Assembly (NCBI RefSeq): GCF_050624435.1
Contig: NC_134539.1
Coordinates: forward strand, 143,874,025 to 143,938,024
Length of the DNA: 64,000 bases
Direction of reading: 5' to 3'
DNA from: Tenrec ecaudatus
Lineage: Eukaryota; Chordata; Mammalia; Afrosoricida; Tenrecidae
Positions 34,084 through 45,734 of the stretch are shown here, piece after piece (position 1 is the first letter of the stretch; the number at the start of each line of letters is the position of its first letter). The notes beneath the pieces were generated by a model that saw nothing but the letters and a program-made list of their open reading frames with translations, was not told where the DNA came from and did no database searches. A program made the translations under genes and the position numbers.

Positions 34084-34159
34084 CCTTAGTGTCTTGGTTT
34101 GGAATATAGCCTCCCAAACTTAACTGGCCCACCAACCCTTTTTTTGGAAAGAAAAAAAA

Positions 34160-35006
34160 ATTACTCAGCGTGCCCCTGGCAGTTGTAATACTTTGTACTC
34201 TAGCCCATGCTCTTGTTGGCGTTGGGTACCGTCGAGACCCCAGAGACCCTGTGCACAACGCAGCCCAGCACTGCCTGGTCCTGCTCCATCCTCACACTTT
34301 TTCCTTTGTCTGGACCCACGGTTGCAGCCACTGTGTCCATCCATCTCCTTGAGGGCCTTCCTGTACTTCTTCCAAGACAGACCTGTTTGTCCTTCTTGCA
34401 GCCCATGATCCTTTCAATATTCTACTCCAGCTCCACAAAGGCATCGGTTCTTCCATGGTCTTCCTTATTCAATGTCCACTTTCACATGCACATGAGGCAA
34501 TGGAAGATACCATGGCTTGGGTCAGGTGCACCTTAGTCCTTAATATAACATCCTTGTACTTCAATATTTTCAAGCGGTCTGGTGCAGCAGATTTACCTAA
34601 TGCAACTCATCTTTTGAGCTCCTGGCTGCTGCTTCCAGGAGCATTGATTGTGGATCCCAGCAAGATGAAATCCTTGACAACGTTAATCTTTTCTCCATTC
34701 ACCATGATCTTACCTATTGGTCCAGTTGTGAGGATTTTGGTCTTTTGTCTATTGAGTCAGACTCCATACGGAAGGCTGCCCTCCTGGGGCCTCATCAGCA
34801 AGTGCTTCAAGTCCTCCTCACTTCCAGCAACCACAGCGGCAGCATCTGCATAGCACAGGTTGTTAGTAAGCCTTCCTCCAGTCCTGATGCCACAATTTCT
34901 CCATATCATCCAGTTTCTCGGAAGGTTTGTCCAGCGTGCAGATGGACGCTTGTGGTGAAAGCATACGGTTCATCAGAGTCGCACCCCTCTCCTGGTTTTA
35001 AACTGA
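34160..35006 (-). mobile_element. RTE/BovB-type LINE 3' part, split copy
   Basis: Antisense RTE. From the 3' end inwards it shows CTGGTCCTGCTCCATCCTCA, GCAGCCACTGTGTCCATCCA, GGTCAGGTGCACCTTAGTCC and CCTATTGGTCCAGTTGTGAG, the same blocks as the copies at 38852 and 44040. Interrupted at 35007 by the 0.5-kb repeat and resumed at 35508. Confidence 0.87.
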
Positions 35007-35507
35007 GTCAGGCTGGGTACATTAGAGAAACAAATCCACAGACACTCATGTAGAAGAGAGCCTTTTATATAAATGTTAAGTGCGCATCAAGAAACCATCC
35101 CAACCCAGTGCTGCCCAAGCCCACAAGTCCAACATTAGCCCATATGTCTGACACCAATCCACAAAGTCCTCCTCCATCTCACGAAACACACCCTATGACG
35201 CCGACTGCAGGAGGAAAGTGAATGTGTAAGCATCTCAGCGCTGGCAGGGGTCAGCACACGGCTGCTCCAGCACCCAGGGCTGCATCGGGGTAGGTCTATG
35301 TGGCTTCTCCTCGGGGATGACCTGCAGGAAGTGAGCCTTGCCAGCTGAAGCAGGGAACTGGCTAAGGCAGCTGCATCCTGGTGGGACCAGCACAAAGCAA
35401 GAGACCTGAGAACTAGAAAGGCGAGGCTCACCGAGCCAAGTATCCCCTCCACCCTTCAATTAACCCCACATGTGTTTATTGGCCTGGTGGGCACAATAAA
35501 CATTAAT
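35007..35507 (-). mobile_element. 0.5-kb interspersed repeat inside RTE
   Basis: Starts GAGTCAGGCTGGGTACATTA and ends with TTATTGGCCTGGTGGGCAC plus a few bases. Reverse of the 28828 copy. It interrupts an RTE LINE, so it is younger than that insertion. Confidence 0.75.
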
Positions 35508-35690
35508 GATCTTATAAACCACGCAGTATTTCCTTGCGCTGTTCACACAACCACCTCTTGATCCGTGAACACGTTCCACATGAGCACAATAAAGTGTGCT
35601 GGGATTTCCGTTCTTCTCAAGGTGAACCATAATTTGTGACGGTGCACTCAATCAACTATGCCCATGCATAGTCAAGAAAGCACAGGTGAA
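35508..35690 (-). mobile_element. RTE/BovB-type LINE, continuation of split copy
   Basis: CACACAACCACCTCTTGATC and GGGATTTCCGTTCTTCTCAA continue the RTE antisense order seen uninterrupted at 45455-45560. Confidence 0.82.
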
Positions 35691-37097
35691 GATCATCACA
35701 GCTTTTGTTTCCATCATCTTGGAAGGCAGCTATCTCACCACTGTACCACCAACGTTACACGGCCGGGGTACAGTCAGCTTCATGATCATGAACACACCCA
35801 ACTCCTGCCACGAGGCGTCCACCACTGAAGCCCCTACTCACACTAAGCCCACATGGGTCTGACTGTGCCTGGGACCCCTTCTTTCTGGGAGCCCCTAAAA
35901 CAGGGGAGCACCACTTCCCCTCCCCAACTCCACCAGGGGTTCCCCTCAGCTGGAGGTGAGAGGAACAGCAATAACGAGTTCAAGTTCGGGAGAAATAGCT
36001 GGTCACATTTGGCGGAAGCTCTCAGATGCAGGAACAAAGTGCAGGGGTGGCTCGGCAGGAGGGTCATGCTGTCAGCAGCCCCCAACCCCAATAGTTCCCC
36101 TCATTCTCTCTCATCCACCCAGGCACTCACTCACTCTCCTCTGGAGGCAGCAAGGTCAAGGGCCTTTCCGCTGCTCTGGGTCAGTTTGATGAGGGTGTGG
36201 CTGGCCCAAGGCGTGGCTTTCTGGGATCCAGAGGGCATGGTTGATAGAACACAATGTTCATACCAACGTCTCTAACCACAAACCCCAAAAGTCTGAGTGT
36301 TGAGACAGTCAGGAAGTCGACAGGGCCCTCTCACCGTCTGAGGGGCCCAGCCCAGCTCACGGAATGCCAGCAGCCAGCATCAAAAGGCAGGAAGTCCCTC
36401 AGGAGTCTGTCCCAGAAAGCCACCAGACGCTGGGCACCTTCATGTGGCTACGCAAGAGGCCGAGTTCGCAGGGAGCACCCAGGGAGGGGTGAGGTGGTCT
36501 GGGGGCTCCAGAGGTAGGGTGAAGCCCCTGACTGAGAGGTGAGGGCCTTGCCTCCCACCCACAGGAAGCTGCTCCCTGCTGCCTGCCAAAGATGGACAGA
36601 TGAGAAGCCGGGGCCTCAGCTCCCTCACAGGCGAAGTGGCATTTTGGTTTCTGTTTCATTCTCTCTCTCTGTTTTCTTTTTGTGTTTGTTTTTCATTGAT
36701 TTTTCCAAAGGAAAGCTAAGTTCATACCACAATTCTTAGGACCAAGCCCACCGAGGAACTTGGGGAAGTGGGTGGCCTTCCTTCAGGATCCGATTCCTCA
36801 AAGACCTCAGACAAGTCCTGGTGGCTCTCCCTCTGCCAGCCACCACATCTCGGCCCAGAGCCTTTCCCCAACCCCTGGGGAGGAAGAACAACTCCTCACC
36901 TACAGTCCAAATTAGGGAGCAGGGGTTGGGGGGGGTTGAGGGGGGAGAGGGTGACTGCGTGCAAGTGCTGGCCTGACACGCAGCTGCACTCAGTCAAGGC
37001 CACCTGTCGGGGTTCCCCAGCAGCTGATGGCCTCCTCAAGGTTGGGGTGATGAGAAAAATGAATCCCTTCATGGGGCCAAGAAGCCTCTTTCTAGAA
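35691..37097. other. Mostly unassigned sequence
   Basis: No gene or well-preserved repeat recognised. Overlapping open frames of up to 140 codons at 35853-36275 have no visible domain. Confidence 0.4.
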
Positions 37098-37552
37098 CAG
37101 TGGTTCTCAACCTGTGTGTGGGTCGTGATCCCTTTGGGGATTGAATGACCCTTTCACAGGGGTCATGTAAAACACATCTTTCGGATGGTCTTAGGAACCG
37201 AGACACCTCTCCTCTGTCCGGCTCCCGGCGTGTATGCCCACATGCAGACATGCCCCCTATGAGTACCTGGCGTGAAGCCTGTTAGCCAGGCTACACCATG
37301 CTTCCAGACAAAATTCCATTGATTTGTCATTAGACATAAACAGTTCACCATATGTAATGACAAACTGTTTTTGTGATTCACCACTATGCTTTCATGATGC
37401 TCAATTTATAACAATGAAAATACATCCTGCTAATCAGTTATTTACAAGACGATTCATAACAATAGCAAAATGACAGTGAGGCAGTAGCAACAACAATAAT
37501 TTTGAGGAACTGTCTTAAAGGGTCATGGCATTTGGAAGGCTGAGCACCACTG
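37098..37552 (-). mobile_element. Long non-autonomous SPIN element (copy 7)
   Basis: A 455-bp copy with ends CAGTGGTTCTCAACC and (right) GCTGAGCACCACTG. It has SPIN-specific internal blocks absent from the 190-bp copies: AAAATACATCCTGCTAATCA, CAAACTGTTTTTGTGATTC and GATGGTCTTAGGAACCGAGA. Flanks TTCTAGAA and CTCTAGAA match at seven of eight bases around TCTAGA. It retains more of the parental transposon (perhaps terminal coding sequence at 37195-37310) but encodes no transposase. Confidence 0.95.
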
Positions 37553-37734
37553 CTCTAGAAGGAAGGAGAACCAATCATAGCTATGAGGTAGGCCAGGGAG
37601 ACCTGAAGGCAGCGATAGGCCACTGCTTGCAGGCAGGCTCACAGGAGGCCAGCTTCAGGCAGAAGCAAACCGAGAACCTAGCACAAAGACCAAAGCATAA
37701 ACGAGAGCAAAAAGACTCAAATAGTAATAATAAC

Positions 37735-37869
37735 TTCACTGCCATCAAGTTGATGCTGATTCATCGCAAGCCTGGAGGACGGGTGGATGGAGCCCTGTAA
37801 CTTTCTGAGACTTGAACATCTTTCTCCTGTGGGGCGGCTTGGGGTTTCAAACTGCTGTCTTTGCAATTA
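37735..37869 (-). mobile_element. AfroSINE copy truncated by purine repeat
   Basis: TCACTGCCATCAAGTTGATG through GGGGTTTCAAACTGCTGTCT. The head is replaced by a GGA-rich repeat at the TTAGAGG position. Confidence 0.82.
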
Positions 37870-37990
37870 GAGGAGGAGGAGGAGGAGGGGGAGAGGGGAG
37901 TGGGAGGGGGGAGGAGAAGGAAAAGGAGGGGGGAGGAGAAGGAAGAGGACAAGGACAAGGATAAGGAGGAGGAGGAGAAGGAGGAAAGAC
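37870..37990. repeat. GGA/GAA purine-rich simple repeat
   Basis: About 120 bp with almost only purines on the plus strand, made of GGA, GAA and AAGGAC variants. It extends directly from the B-box region of an AfroSINE. Confidence 0.93.
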
Positions 37991-38094
37991 CGGTGGGTGG
38001 GGAGAGACCAGAAGTAAGCCGAGCAGTCTCCCTAGGGACTGAGGGAGTAATGTGCCAGCTCCTCACTAAAGTCCTTGGAGATTTAGCAATCATG

Positions 38095-38235
38095 GCACAT
38101 GTGTCCTGGGAGCGTTTTACAGATAAGAAAAATGAGGCTCAGCAGGCTAAATTCCCCACACACTGAGGCCACAGCTGGTAATGAGCCCAGGGTTGTCTGA
38201 CACCCACATCCAGAGCTGCAGGCTGTCTGCCCGGA
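38095..38235 (-). mobile_element. MIR remnant
   Basis: TTTTACAGATAAGAAAAATG, GGCCACAGCTGGTAATGAGC and CACATCCAGAGCTG fit the antisense core of mammalian MIR SINEs. Confidence 0.72.
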
Positions 38236-38851
38236 GTCCACCCTAGACCCTTTGTGGCTTTTCTTTGCTTGTGATTTTAAAAACTAATCAGCATGTAGTA
38301 GAATTTATGTTAACACTGAGATTAACTCAATATATACCGGTGTGCAGGATGAGACAGGATAGGGGTTTGGCCGCCGCTGCTTCAGAGAACCGAAATAACA
38401 GGTGACTGGAAGAAGCTAGTCTCCATCTCTCCGGGAGCAGTCTTGGCGGCTCCTTCTGTTCTCTTGTTTTTTTCTTCCAAGGGGTTGCTTGCAAACGGCT
38501 GCCCCACCAGGTTCACATTCCAGCCAGTAACCCAGGGATAAAGGAGAGGACTGTCCCTCCTTCCTTTAAAGACACAGCTTGAGAAGGGAACACATCAGCA
38601 GCTGTAACTATTATGTCACCAGGCCCTTGTGACAGTTCTCTTTGACCTCCCATGTCCTTGTGAAAGCTCGGTATCTCAGGAAATCCTTAGACCACCTTAT
38701 GATCCTCGTGCTAACGGTCTCTCTCACCCGGATGATATGTCTCTGTCATTGTCCCATTTAAGATTTAATACATGTTCTTTTTTTAAAAAAATGCATCAGT
38801 ATTTTGGACGTTTCTCCCCAAAACAAATGACAATTTGGAAACCCTCTCTCT
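38236..38851. other. Unassigned sequence
   Basis: No gene or confident repeat recognised. Confidence 0.4.
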
Positions 38852-40606
38852 GCTGCTGTTGCTGTTAAATGCTGCCGATTCGGTTCCCACCCCCTGTGAC
38901 CCGGTGCACAGCATAAGGAAAGGTGGCCTGTGCCGCCACCAGCCTCACCATTGTGGTTACGTCTGAGTCCCTGGTGTAGCCACTCAGTCAAGCCTTCTCC
39001 TCGTTTGCACTGACCTTCTGCTCCGCCAAGGGTGATGTGCTGCGCCAGGGCCTGGTCTCTGTGGGTGACACGTCCAAACTGTACGAGACCAAGTCTTGCC
39101 ATCCTGACTTCTGAGTTCTTACAACACACACTTGTTTGTTCTTCCTGGGACTTGTAATAATTTCCAACAGCACGAAAATTCCAAAGCACCCATTCTTCAT
39201 CTCTCGGCCTTCTTCATTGTTCCACTTTCACATAAATATGAGATGATGGAAACTACTAGGGATTGGGTCAGGTGCACCTTCATCCGCAAAGGGACCTCTT
39301 TGCTTTTCAACATGTGAAAGAGTTTTTGAGCAGCAGATTTGCCCAACGGAATGTGTCCTTTGATTTCTGGACTGCTGTTTCCATGAGCATTGATCATGGA
39401 TCCAAGCAAAGTGAAACCCTTGACAACTTCCGTCTTTGGTTTGCTTATCATGGTGTTGTGTGTTGGTCCAGTTGTGATGATTTTTGTTTTCTTTACATTG
39501 AGCTGGAATCTCTGCTGGGGGCCGCAGTCTCTTATCTTCATCAGGAATGGCTTCACGTCCTCCCATTTCAGCAACAAAGTTGTGCTATCTGCATTACACG
39601 GGTTGTAAATGGGCCCCTGACCTAAATCTGTCCTAACGTTGAACTATGCGACCATTGCCTTGTTTGGTTTAAATGACTGCCCACGACGAGACAAGTTCCG
39701 AAGGAACACATTTTCCTCAATACTGTCCATAATTCATTATGATCCACATGGTCCAATTCCTATGTATCATCAATAAAACAAGTAAACATTTGATACAATT
39801 GAGGGGGTTTCATTCAGGCTGTGACCTTCTCTTAATATAGATTGATACCATGCAGAAGCTAATTTACTTTTCTGGCTGGATCCCGATCTAGCGCCTATAG
39901 CCTACTGATCCCAAAAGCCTTAAGTGAATTATTGACCTTGGATTCATTCAGCCGAGCTTCCCCCAACCTGTGGCTTTCCTGCTTCCTGTCCATTGAGCCC
40001 TGCAGCAACATGAATCCAGAGAAAAGTCCAGCTTACATCTGACCCAGGGGCTCGAACTGGATTGGAAGTGAGAAACACTTCTACAACGGTGAGCCGTGCC
40101 TTGATATGAATCTCTTTCTGCATACACACGCAGACAAGCGTCACTGGTTTTGCTTCGCTGAAGGACTGGTGCATCCATCAGCTCCTGGAGCCTCGCGTTT
40201 GCTCATACGGTCACTGCTGCTTCAGTGCCATTGGTTCTTGATCATATGGTACCTCTTGAAATGGTTGCGTACATTTTGGTTGTGACCCTGTGCATTCCTT
40301 TCATCTTATTTTGGTGCTTTCTGGATAGTTTTGCCCATGGGATCCCTCAACACATCAGCTGGAGGCTTGAATTTTTTGGCTTGAATTTTCTCGCCCAATT
40401 CTTTCCGTTTGAAATATGCTAAGGCTGTCCTTCCTTTTTGACTTTCCAACTCTAGATCTTTGCACATTTCATTATAAGACTCTACGTTGTCTTCTTGAGT
40501 TGCCCTTTGAAATTTTTTGTTTAGTGATTTTACTTCGTCCTTTCTTCCATTTGCTTTAGCTACTCCATGTTCAAGAGAAAATTTCTGAATCTTTTCCGAC
40601 TTCCAG

Positions 40607-40805
40607 AGGAGCTCCGGTGTTACAGTGTGTTATGTGTTGGGCAACAAACCACAAGGTCGGCAGTTCAAAACCACCAGCCTCTGTGTGAGAAAGATGAGGC
40701 TTTCTGCTCCCATAAAGAGTTGCAGTTCAGAAACCCAGTTCTACTCTGCTCTATAGGGTCACTATAAATCAGAATTGACTCGATGGCAGTGAGTTTCGGT
40801 TTGGT
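40607..40805 (+). mobile_element. AfroSINE nested in RTE LINE
   Basis: A complete sense copy from AGGAGCTCCGGTGTTACAGT to GACTCGATGGCAGTGAGTTT. The sequence TTTTCCGACTTCCA precedes it and TTTTCTGACTTCCA follows it, a 14-bp target duplication with one mismatch. Confidence 0.94.
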
Positions 40806-41124
40806 TTTCTGACTTCCACATTAGTGATTCCTTTCCCTCCTGTCTTTCTAATGATGACTTTTTGTTTTCTTTATGTGTGATGTTCTTGACATCATCCTAA
40901 AGCTTGTCGGACTTTTTCTGCCATTAATATTCAATGCATCAAATATTTTCTTGAAATGGGTCTCTAAATTCAGGTGGAATAAACTCAAGGTTGTATTTTG
41001 GCTCTCATAGCCTTGTTTTAATTTTCTTAAGACCAACCAAAACTTGCATATGAACAATTGATGATCCATTCTACAGTCAGCCCTGGTCTTGTAAATGGTA
41101 TCAAGCTTCTCCATTGTATCTTTT

Positions 41125-42068
41125 CTTTTTTTTTTTTTAAATTTTAACAATTTATTAGGGGCTCATACAATTCTTATCACAGTTCATACATATACATACA
41201 TCAATTGTATAAAGCACATCTGTACAGTCCCTGCCCTAATCATTTTTTCTCCTCTTTTCTTTTTTTACATTTTATTAGGGACCCATACAACTCTTATCAC
41301 CATCCATACATATACATACATCAATTGTATAAAGCACATCCATACATTCACTGCCCAATCATTCTCTAAGCATTTGCTCTCCACTTAAGCCCCTTGCATC
41401 AGGTCCTCTTTTTTTTTTCCCCTCCCTCCCCTTTCCCCCCTCCCTCATGTGTCCTTGGTAATTTATACCTCGTTATTTTGTCATATCTTGCCCTATCCGG
41501 AGTCTCCCTTCACCCCTTCTCTGCTGTCCCTCTCCCAGGGAAGAGGTCACATGTGGATCCTTGCAATCAGTTCCCCCCTTCCAACCCACTCACCCTCCAT
41601 TCTCCCAGCATCGTCCCTCACACCCTTGGTCCTGAAGGTATCATCCACCCTGGATTCCCTGTACCTCCAGCCCTCATATGCACCAGTGTACAGCCTCTGT
41701 CCTATCCAGGCCTGCAAGGTAGAATTCGGATCATGGTAGTTGGGGGGAGGAAGCATCCAGGATCTGGGGGAAAGCTGTGTTCCCCATCGGTACTACCTCG
41801 CACCCTAATTAACCCATCTCCTCTCCTAAACGCCTCTATGAGGGGCTCTCCATTGGCCGACACTTGGGCCTTGGGTCTCCACTCTGCACTTCCCCCTTCA
41901 TTTAATATGGTATATATATACATATACATATACACATATATACACACACTTATATCGTTGTTGTTTTTTTTGCATGATGCCTTATACCTGGTCCCTTGGC
42001 ACCTCGTGATCGCACTGGCCGGTGTGCTTCTTCCATGTGGGCTTTTTTGCTTCTGAGCTAGATGGCCT
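41125..42068 (-). mobile_element. Composite retroposon, 5'-truncated, nested in RTE LINE
   Basis: Perfect 12-bp target duplication ATTGTATCTTTT at 41113-41124 and 42069-42080. In reverse the element starts in its last 5' monomer (GGCCATCTAGCTCAGAAGC), passes a TA-rich tract (41910-41950) and the body shared with 52480-53128, and ends in two tandem copies of its 3' tail with AATAAA-like signals (near 41270-41280 and 41140-41156). It has no coding frame of its own. Confidence 0.92.
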
Positions 42069-43052
42069 ATTGTATCTTTTCACAGATAGAACTAATTTGA
42101 TTCACTCCAGCAAAGTCCACATGTACAGTCATCATTTATGTTGTTGAAAAAAATGCATTTTCAATGAAAAATCACCAGTCTTGAAAATTTCTATCATTCA
42201 ATCTCCAGCTTCATTCCTAATACCTAAGCCGTATTTTCCAACTACTGTTCCCTCATCTTGGTTTCCAGTGTTCACATTCCAATCACCAATAATTATCAAT
42301 GCATTATGATAGCATGTTTGATCAATTTCAGACTGAGGAAATTGATAGGATTCTTCAAGTTCTTTATCACTAGCTTTAGTGGCTAGTGTGTAAATTTGAA
42401 TAATAGTTGAATTTACTGAGGATCCTTGTAGACTAATAGATATTATCCTGTCACAGACAACCTTGCACTTCAAGATAGAACTTGAAGTTCTTTCTGATGA
42501 TAGGTTACAAGACCATTCCTCACGAATTTTTCACTCCCTGCATAGTAAACCATATGATTATCTGATTCAAAATGGCCAAGACCAGCCCATTTCAGCTCAC
42601 TAATCCCAAAGAGATGGGTTTTAATGTGTTTCATTTCATTTTTATAAGTCCTTATTTTCCTGGATTCATACAGTCAACATTCTGGTTACTAAGGGACGTC
42701 TTCAGCTGTTTGCTCGCACTGTTGAGCTGTGCCCCGTCATCAAATAAGGGTCCTGAGGCTTTCCTACATCCATGTCATCAAGGTAAACAACTCTGAGGAG
42801 GCAGCTCTTCCCCTGCTGTGCTGTGAGGGCGCTCATGTTCCAGCACCATCCCTGACAGTGTCTTCCTGTTTGCAGGAGGTGGCTAACCCCTCAGGAATGT
42901 GCACCCTATTCCTGCTTCACAGTTTGTTCTGAGTCTGGGAGCTCAACTGACCCCTGTTCCCCATGAGTGACTCCGCTGGTATTAGACATGCCAGTGACAT
43001 ACCTTCTGGCATCACCATGACATGCAAGCCACCACAGTATGACAGATGCATT

Positions 43053-44039
43053 GTGGGCCCTTTCTTTAGTTGGCCAGGTAATGCAAAGAACAGAGAGTCT
43101 ATAACCCTAGCAGACTAGGTTGTGTGTAGTTAAGGGTACCTGATGTCGTTATTATCACCCCAAACACAAGAAGTGTTCAAAAAGTCCTTGGAAAGATGAA
43201 ATTAAATGATAATAAACAATTTCCCCAAACTTTTGGAAGCCTCCTCATATATATGCAAACTGAACTCATCAAGAAATGAAAAATCAATTAGAATATTCCA
43301 GTAAATTTTTGTCATTGAAATAAGTACTTGCAATTTTTATTGAAATATCATCAATTAAATGAAAAAGGTTTAAATAATCAGATCACCAACCTATCATTGG
43401 TTTGCTTTGTTGCTAAAAACCCTCGGATGTACACCATAGCAGTCTAAAAAATCAGATCACGTTTGTTTCTTATTTATTGACAGGTGACACAAAGTATGGA
43501 AATGCTTGATTAATTTACTGTTTACAGGTTGATCACTTCTCAAGGTTCAAAAGACACTGTAGATGTTTGAATAATTCCAAATTGTACTTTTTAACTGAGA
43601 TTTCATGTTTCTTTTTTTCCTCCCTCCGCCCCCCGAGTTGCTGGAAAATCTTTTTCATCTTTATTGGTTGTTTTGAGGATCAGTACAGAGAACTTACAAA
43701 TAATTTGTACATAATTCCTTTTTTTATTTCGTTGTTCAGGTCACGCTGGTTGTCTTTCTGATGTGTGGGGTGGGAAGGGGATGCGAGGGTGGGCAGTTTG
43801 TCCACTCTGCTGCCATTGGCTGAGGATGTCCTTGGAAATGGACTTAGCCTGGGATCCACAGCCAAGGGAAGACAAGCGCTCTGCTCTGGATCTCCAGCAG
43901 GCAGTTATGTTTGTATCAGGTTAACAGGGTAATGGGTTAGTGGGAACAGCACCGCTGCAGGTAGAAATTCAAGGTCTTCTCCAGTAAAACGTATCTCATG
44001 AACTGGAGAATTATTCAACATCAAAATGATTTTGTGATG
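43053..44039. other. Mostly unassigned sequence
   Basis: Apart from a mariner-like MITE at about 43171-43252, no gene or repeat is recognised. Confidence 0.4.
43171..43252. mobile_element. Mariner-like palindromic MITE
   Basis: About 80 bp whose ends are imperfect inverted repeats: TGTTCAAAAAGTCCTTGGAA left, against AACTTTTGGAAGCCTCC right. This is the pattern of short mariner-derived MITEs. Confidence 0.6.
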
Positions 44040-44165
44040 GTTGTTGTTTTAGGTGCCAGTTCCACCCTGTGGTGACCTTATTTACAACAAAACATTCCCC
44101 AGTCCTGCACCATCCCCACAATTGTTTGAGCTGATAGCTACAGCCACTGTGTCAATCCGAGGGCT
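44040..44165 (-). mobile_element. RTE/BovB-type LINE 3' end, split copy
   Basis: CCAGTCCTGCACCATCCCCA and CAGCCACTGTGTCAATCCGA are the antisense 3' end of RTE, interrupted by a repeat at 44166. Confidence 0.88.
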
Positions 44166-44645
44166 GTGTTTGGCTGGGTTCACTAGAGAAACAAATCCAG
44201 AGATACTCATATATGTGTAAGAAAGAGTTTTACATCAAAGAGTAATTGTGAATTAAGAAAACACACCAGCCCAGTCCAGCTCAAGTCCCTACGTTTGATA
44301 TTAGCCCATACTTCTGATACTAGTCCATAACTACCTATTCAGACTCACGCAGCTACATGTAATGATGCAGAATGCAGGAAGATCACAGGCTGGTGGGTGC
44401 AAAGTCTTGTGGATCTAATGGCGGTGGTGGCATCACAGGGCTCCAGCGTGGCTCTTAGTGGCTCATCAACAGGAAGATGAAGCAGAGAGAGAGTGTGTGT
44501 GTGGCCTGTCTGCAGGGAGCATGAGAGAGGGAGGCTGGTCTCAGAAAGTCATTTATCTTGGTCACCAATCAAGCTGCAACCTGATTAACTCCACCCACAT
44601 GTTCCTACCAGAGCCTAGTTGGCACAAGAAACCTATCACAAGGAT
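44166..44645 (-). mobile_element. 0.5-kb interspersed repeat inside RTE
   Basis: From GTGTTTGGCTGGGTTCACTA to GAGCCTAGTTGGCACAAGAA. It splits an RTE copy between GTCAATCCGAGGG and TCTTCCTCTTC, positions contiguous in other RTE copies. Confidence 0.75.
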
Positions 44646-45575
44646 CTTCCTCTTCACTGCCCCTCTACTTTATCAAATATAATGTCCTGCTCCAGGGACT
44701 GGTCTCCCTGGAAAATTTTCCAAAGTACATGTGGTGAAGTCTTATGTTCGTTGTCTCAAGGAGTTTTATAGCTACACTTTTTTCAAGACAGATTTGGTTG
44801 TACTTTTTTTTTGTACTTTTGATAGTCCATGATACTTTCAATATTTTTTGCCAGTACCAGAATGGAAATATATCTATTCTTTTTCAGTCTTCCTTCTTCA
44901 GTGTCCAACCTTCCTATGTAGATGAGGCCATTGAAAATACCATGATTTGGGTCAGGCACACCTTAGTACTCAAAGTAACATCCTTGCTTTTCAATTCTCT
45001 AAAGAAGTTTTGTGCAGCGGATTTACCTAATGCAACTCATCTTTTGATATCTTGATTACTGCTTCCACGAGGATTGATAGTGGATTCGAGCAAGATGAAA
45101 TCCTTAACAACTTCAATCTTTTCTCCATTGATCATGATGTTGCCTATGGGTACAGTAAAGAGGATTTTGGTTTTCTTTACACTGAGTTGTAAGTCATACT
45201 GACGGCTGCCCTCCTTGATCTTCATCAGCAAGTTCTTCAGGTCCTCCTCAGTTTCATCAAGCCAGGTTGTGTCACCTGAATATCCTAAGTTGTTAATAAG
45301 CTTTCCTCCGATCCTGATGCACATTCTTCTGCATAGAATCCAACTCCTCTGATGATCTGCTCAGCCTACAGCTTGAGCAAGTATGATGGAAGAATACAAC
45401 TCTTAAGCACACCTTTCCTGAATTAAAACGACACAGTGTGCCCTTGCTCTATTCGCACAACTACCTCTTGATCCACGTGCAAGTTCATCAGGAGCACAAT
45501 GAATGTTCTGGAATTCCCACTCTTCTCAAGGCCAGCCACAGTCTTTATGCTCTACACTATACCTCTGCATAGTCA
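44646..45575 (-). mobile_element. RTE/BovB-type LINE, continuation of split copy
   Basis: Antisense blocks CAGGGACTGGTCTCCCTGGA, TTTGGGTCAGGCACACCTTA and CTCTTGATCCACGTGCAAG in the canonical order. The minus frame at 45037-45324 contains the RT-domain segment LSVKKTKILFTVPIGN with EVVKDFILLESTIN. Stops elsewhere show it is dead. Confidence 0.9.
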
Positions 45576-45734
45576 ATGCATTATTTTAGAGAGATACAAA
45601 TTAGAGAGGGAGAGACAAACAATACTTGCAGATGATATAAACAAAAAATTCAGTAAAATGCTAAATTTAAAAGAGCTTAAAGTGGTGTTTGAATGTAATA
45701 TTGGATTCCAAGCCCTCGATAGGAGTATTTAACA

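Larger units (their letters stand above)
38852..43052 (-). mobile_element. Nearly complete RTE/BovB-type LINE with two nested insertions
   Basis: Antisense copy read from its 3' end (GCTGCTGTTGCTGTTAAATG) to 5' region (GCAAGCCACCACAGTATGAC). Removing the AfroSINE (40607-40805) and composite retroposon (41125-42068) leaves about 3.05 kb, close to a full-length BovB/RTE element of about 3.2 kb; a further internal deletion lies around 39640-39960. RT-region fragments recur on the minus strand at 39197-39577. In the 5' half are endonuclease-region blocks such as ATCAATTTCAGACTGAGGAA. Many stops make it inactive. Confidence 0.9.

Noticed and set aside
35853-36275. 140-codon open frame
   Set aside because: No family resemblance and no splice or promoter context.
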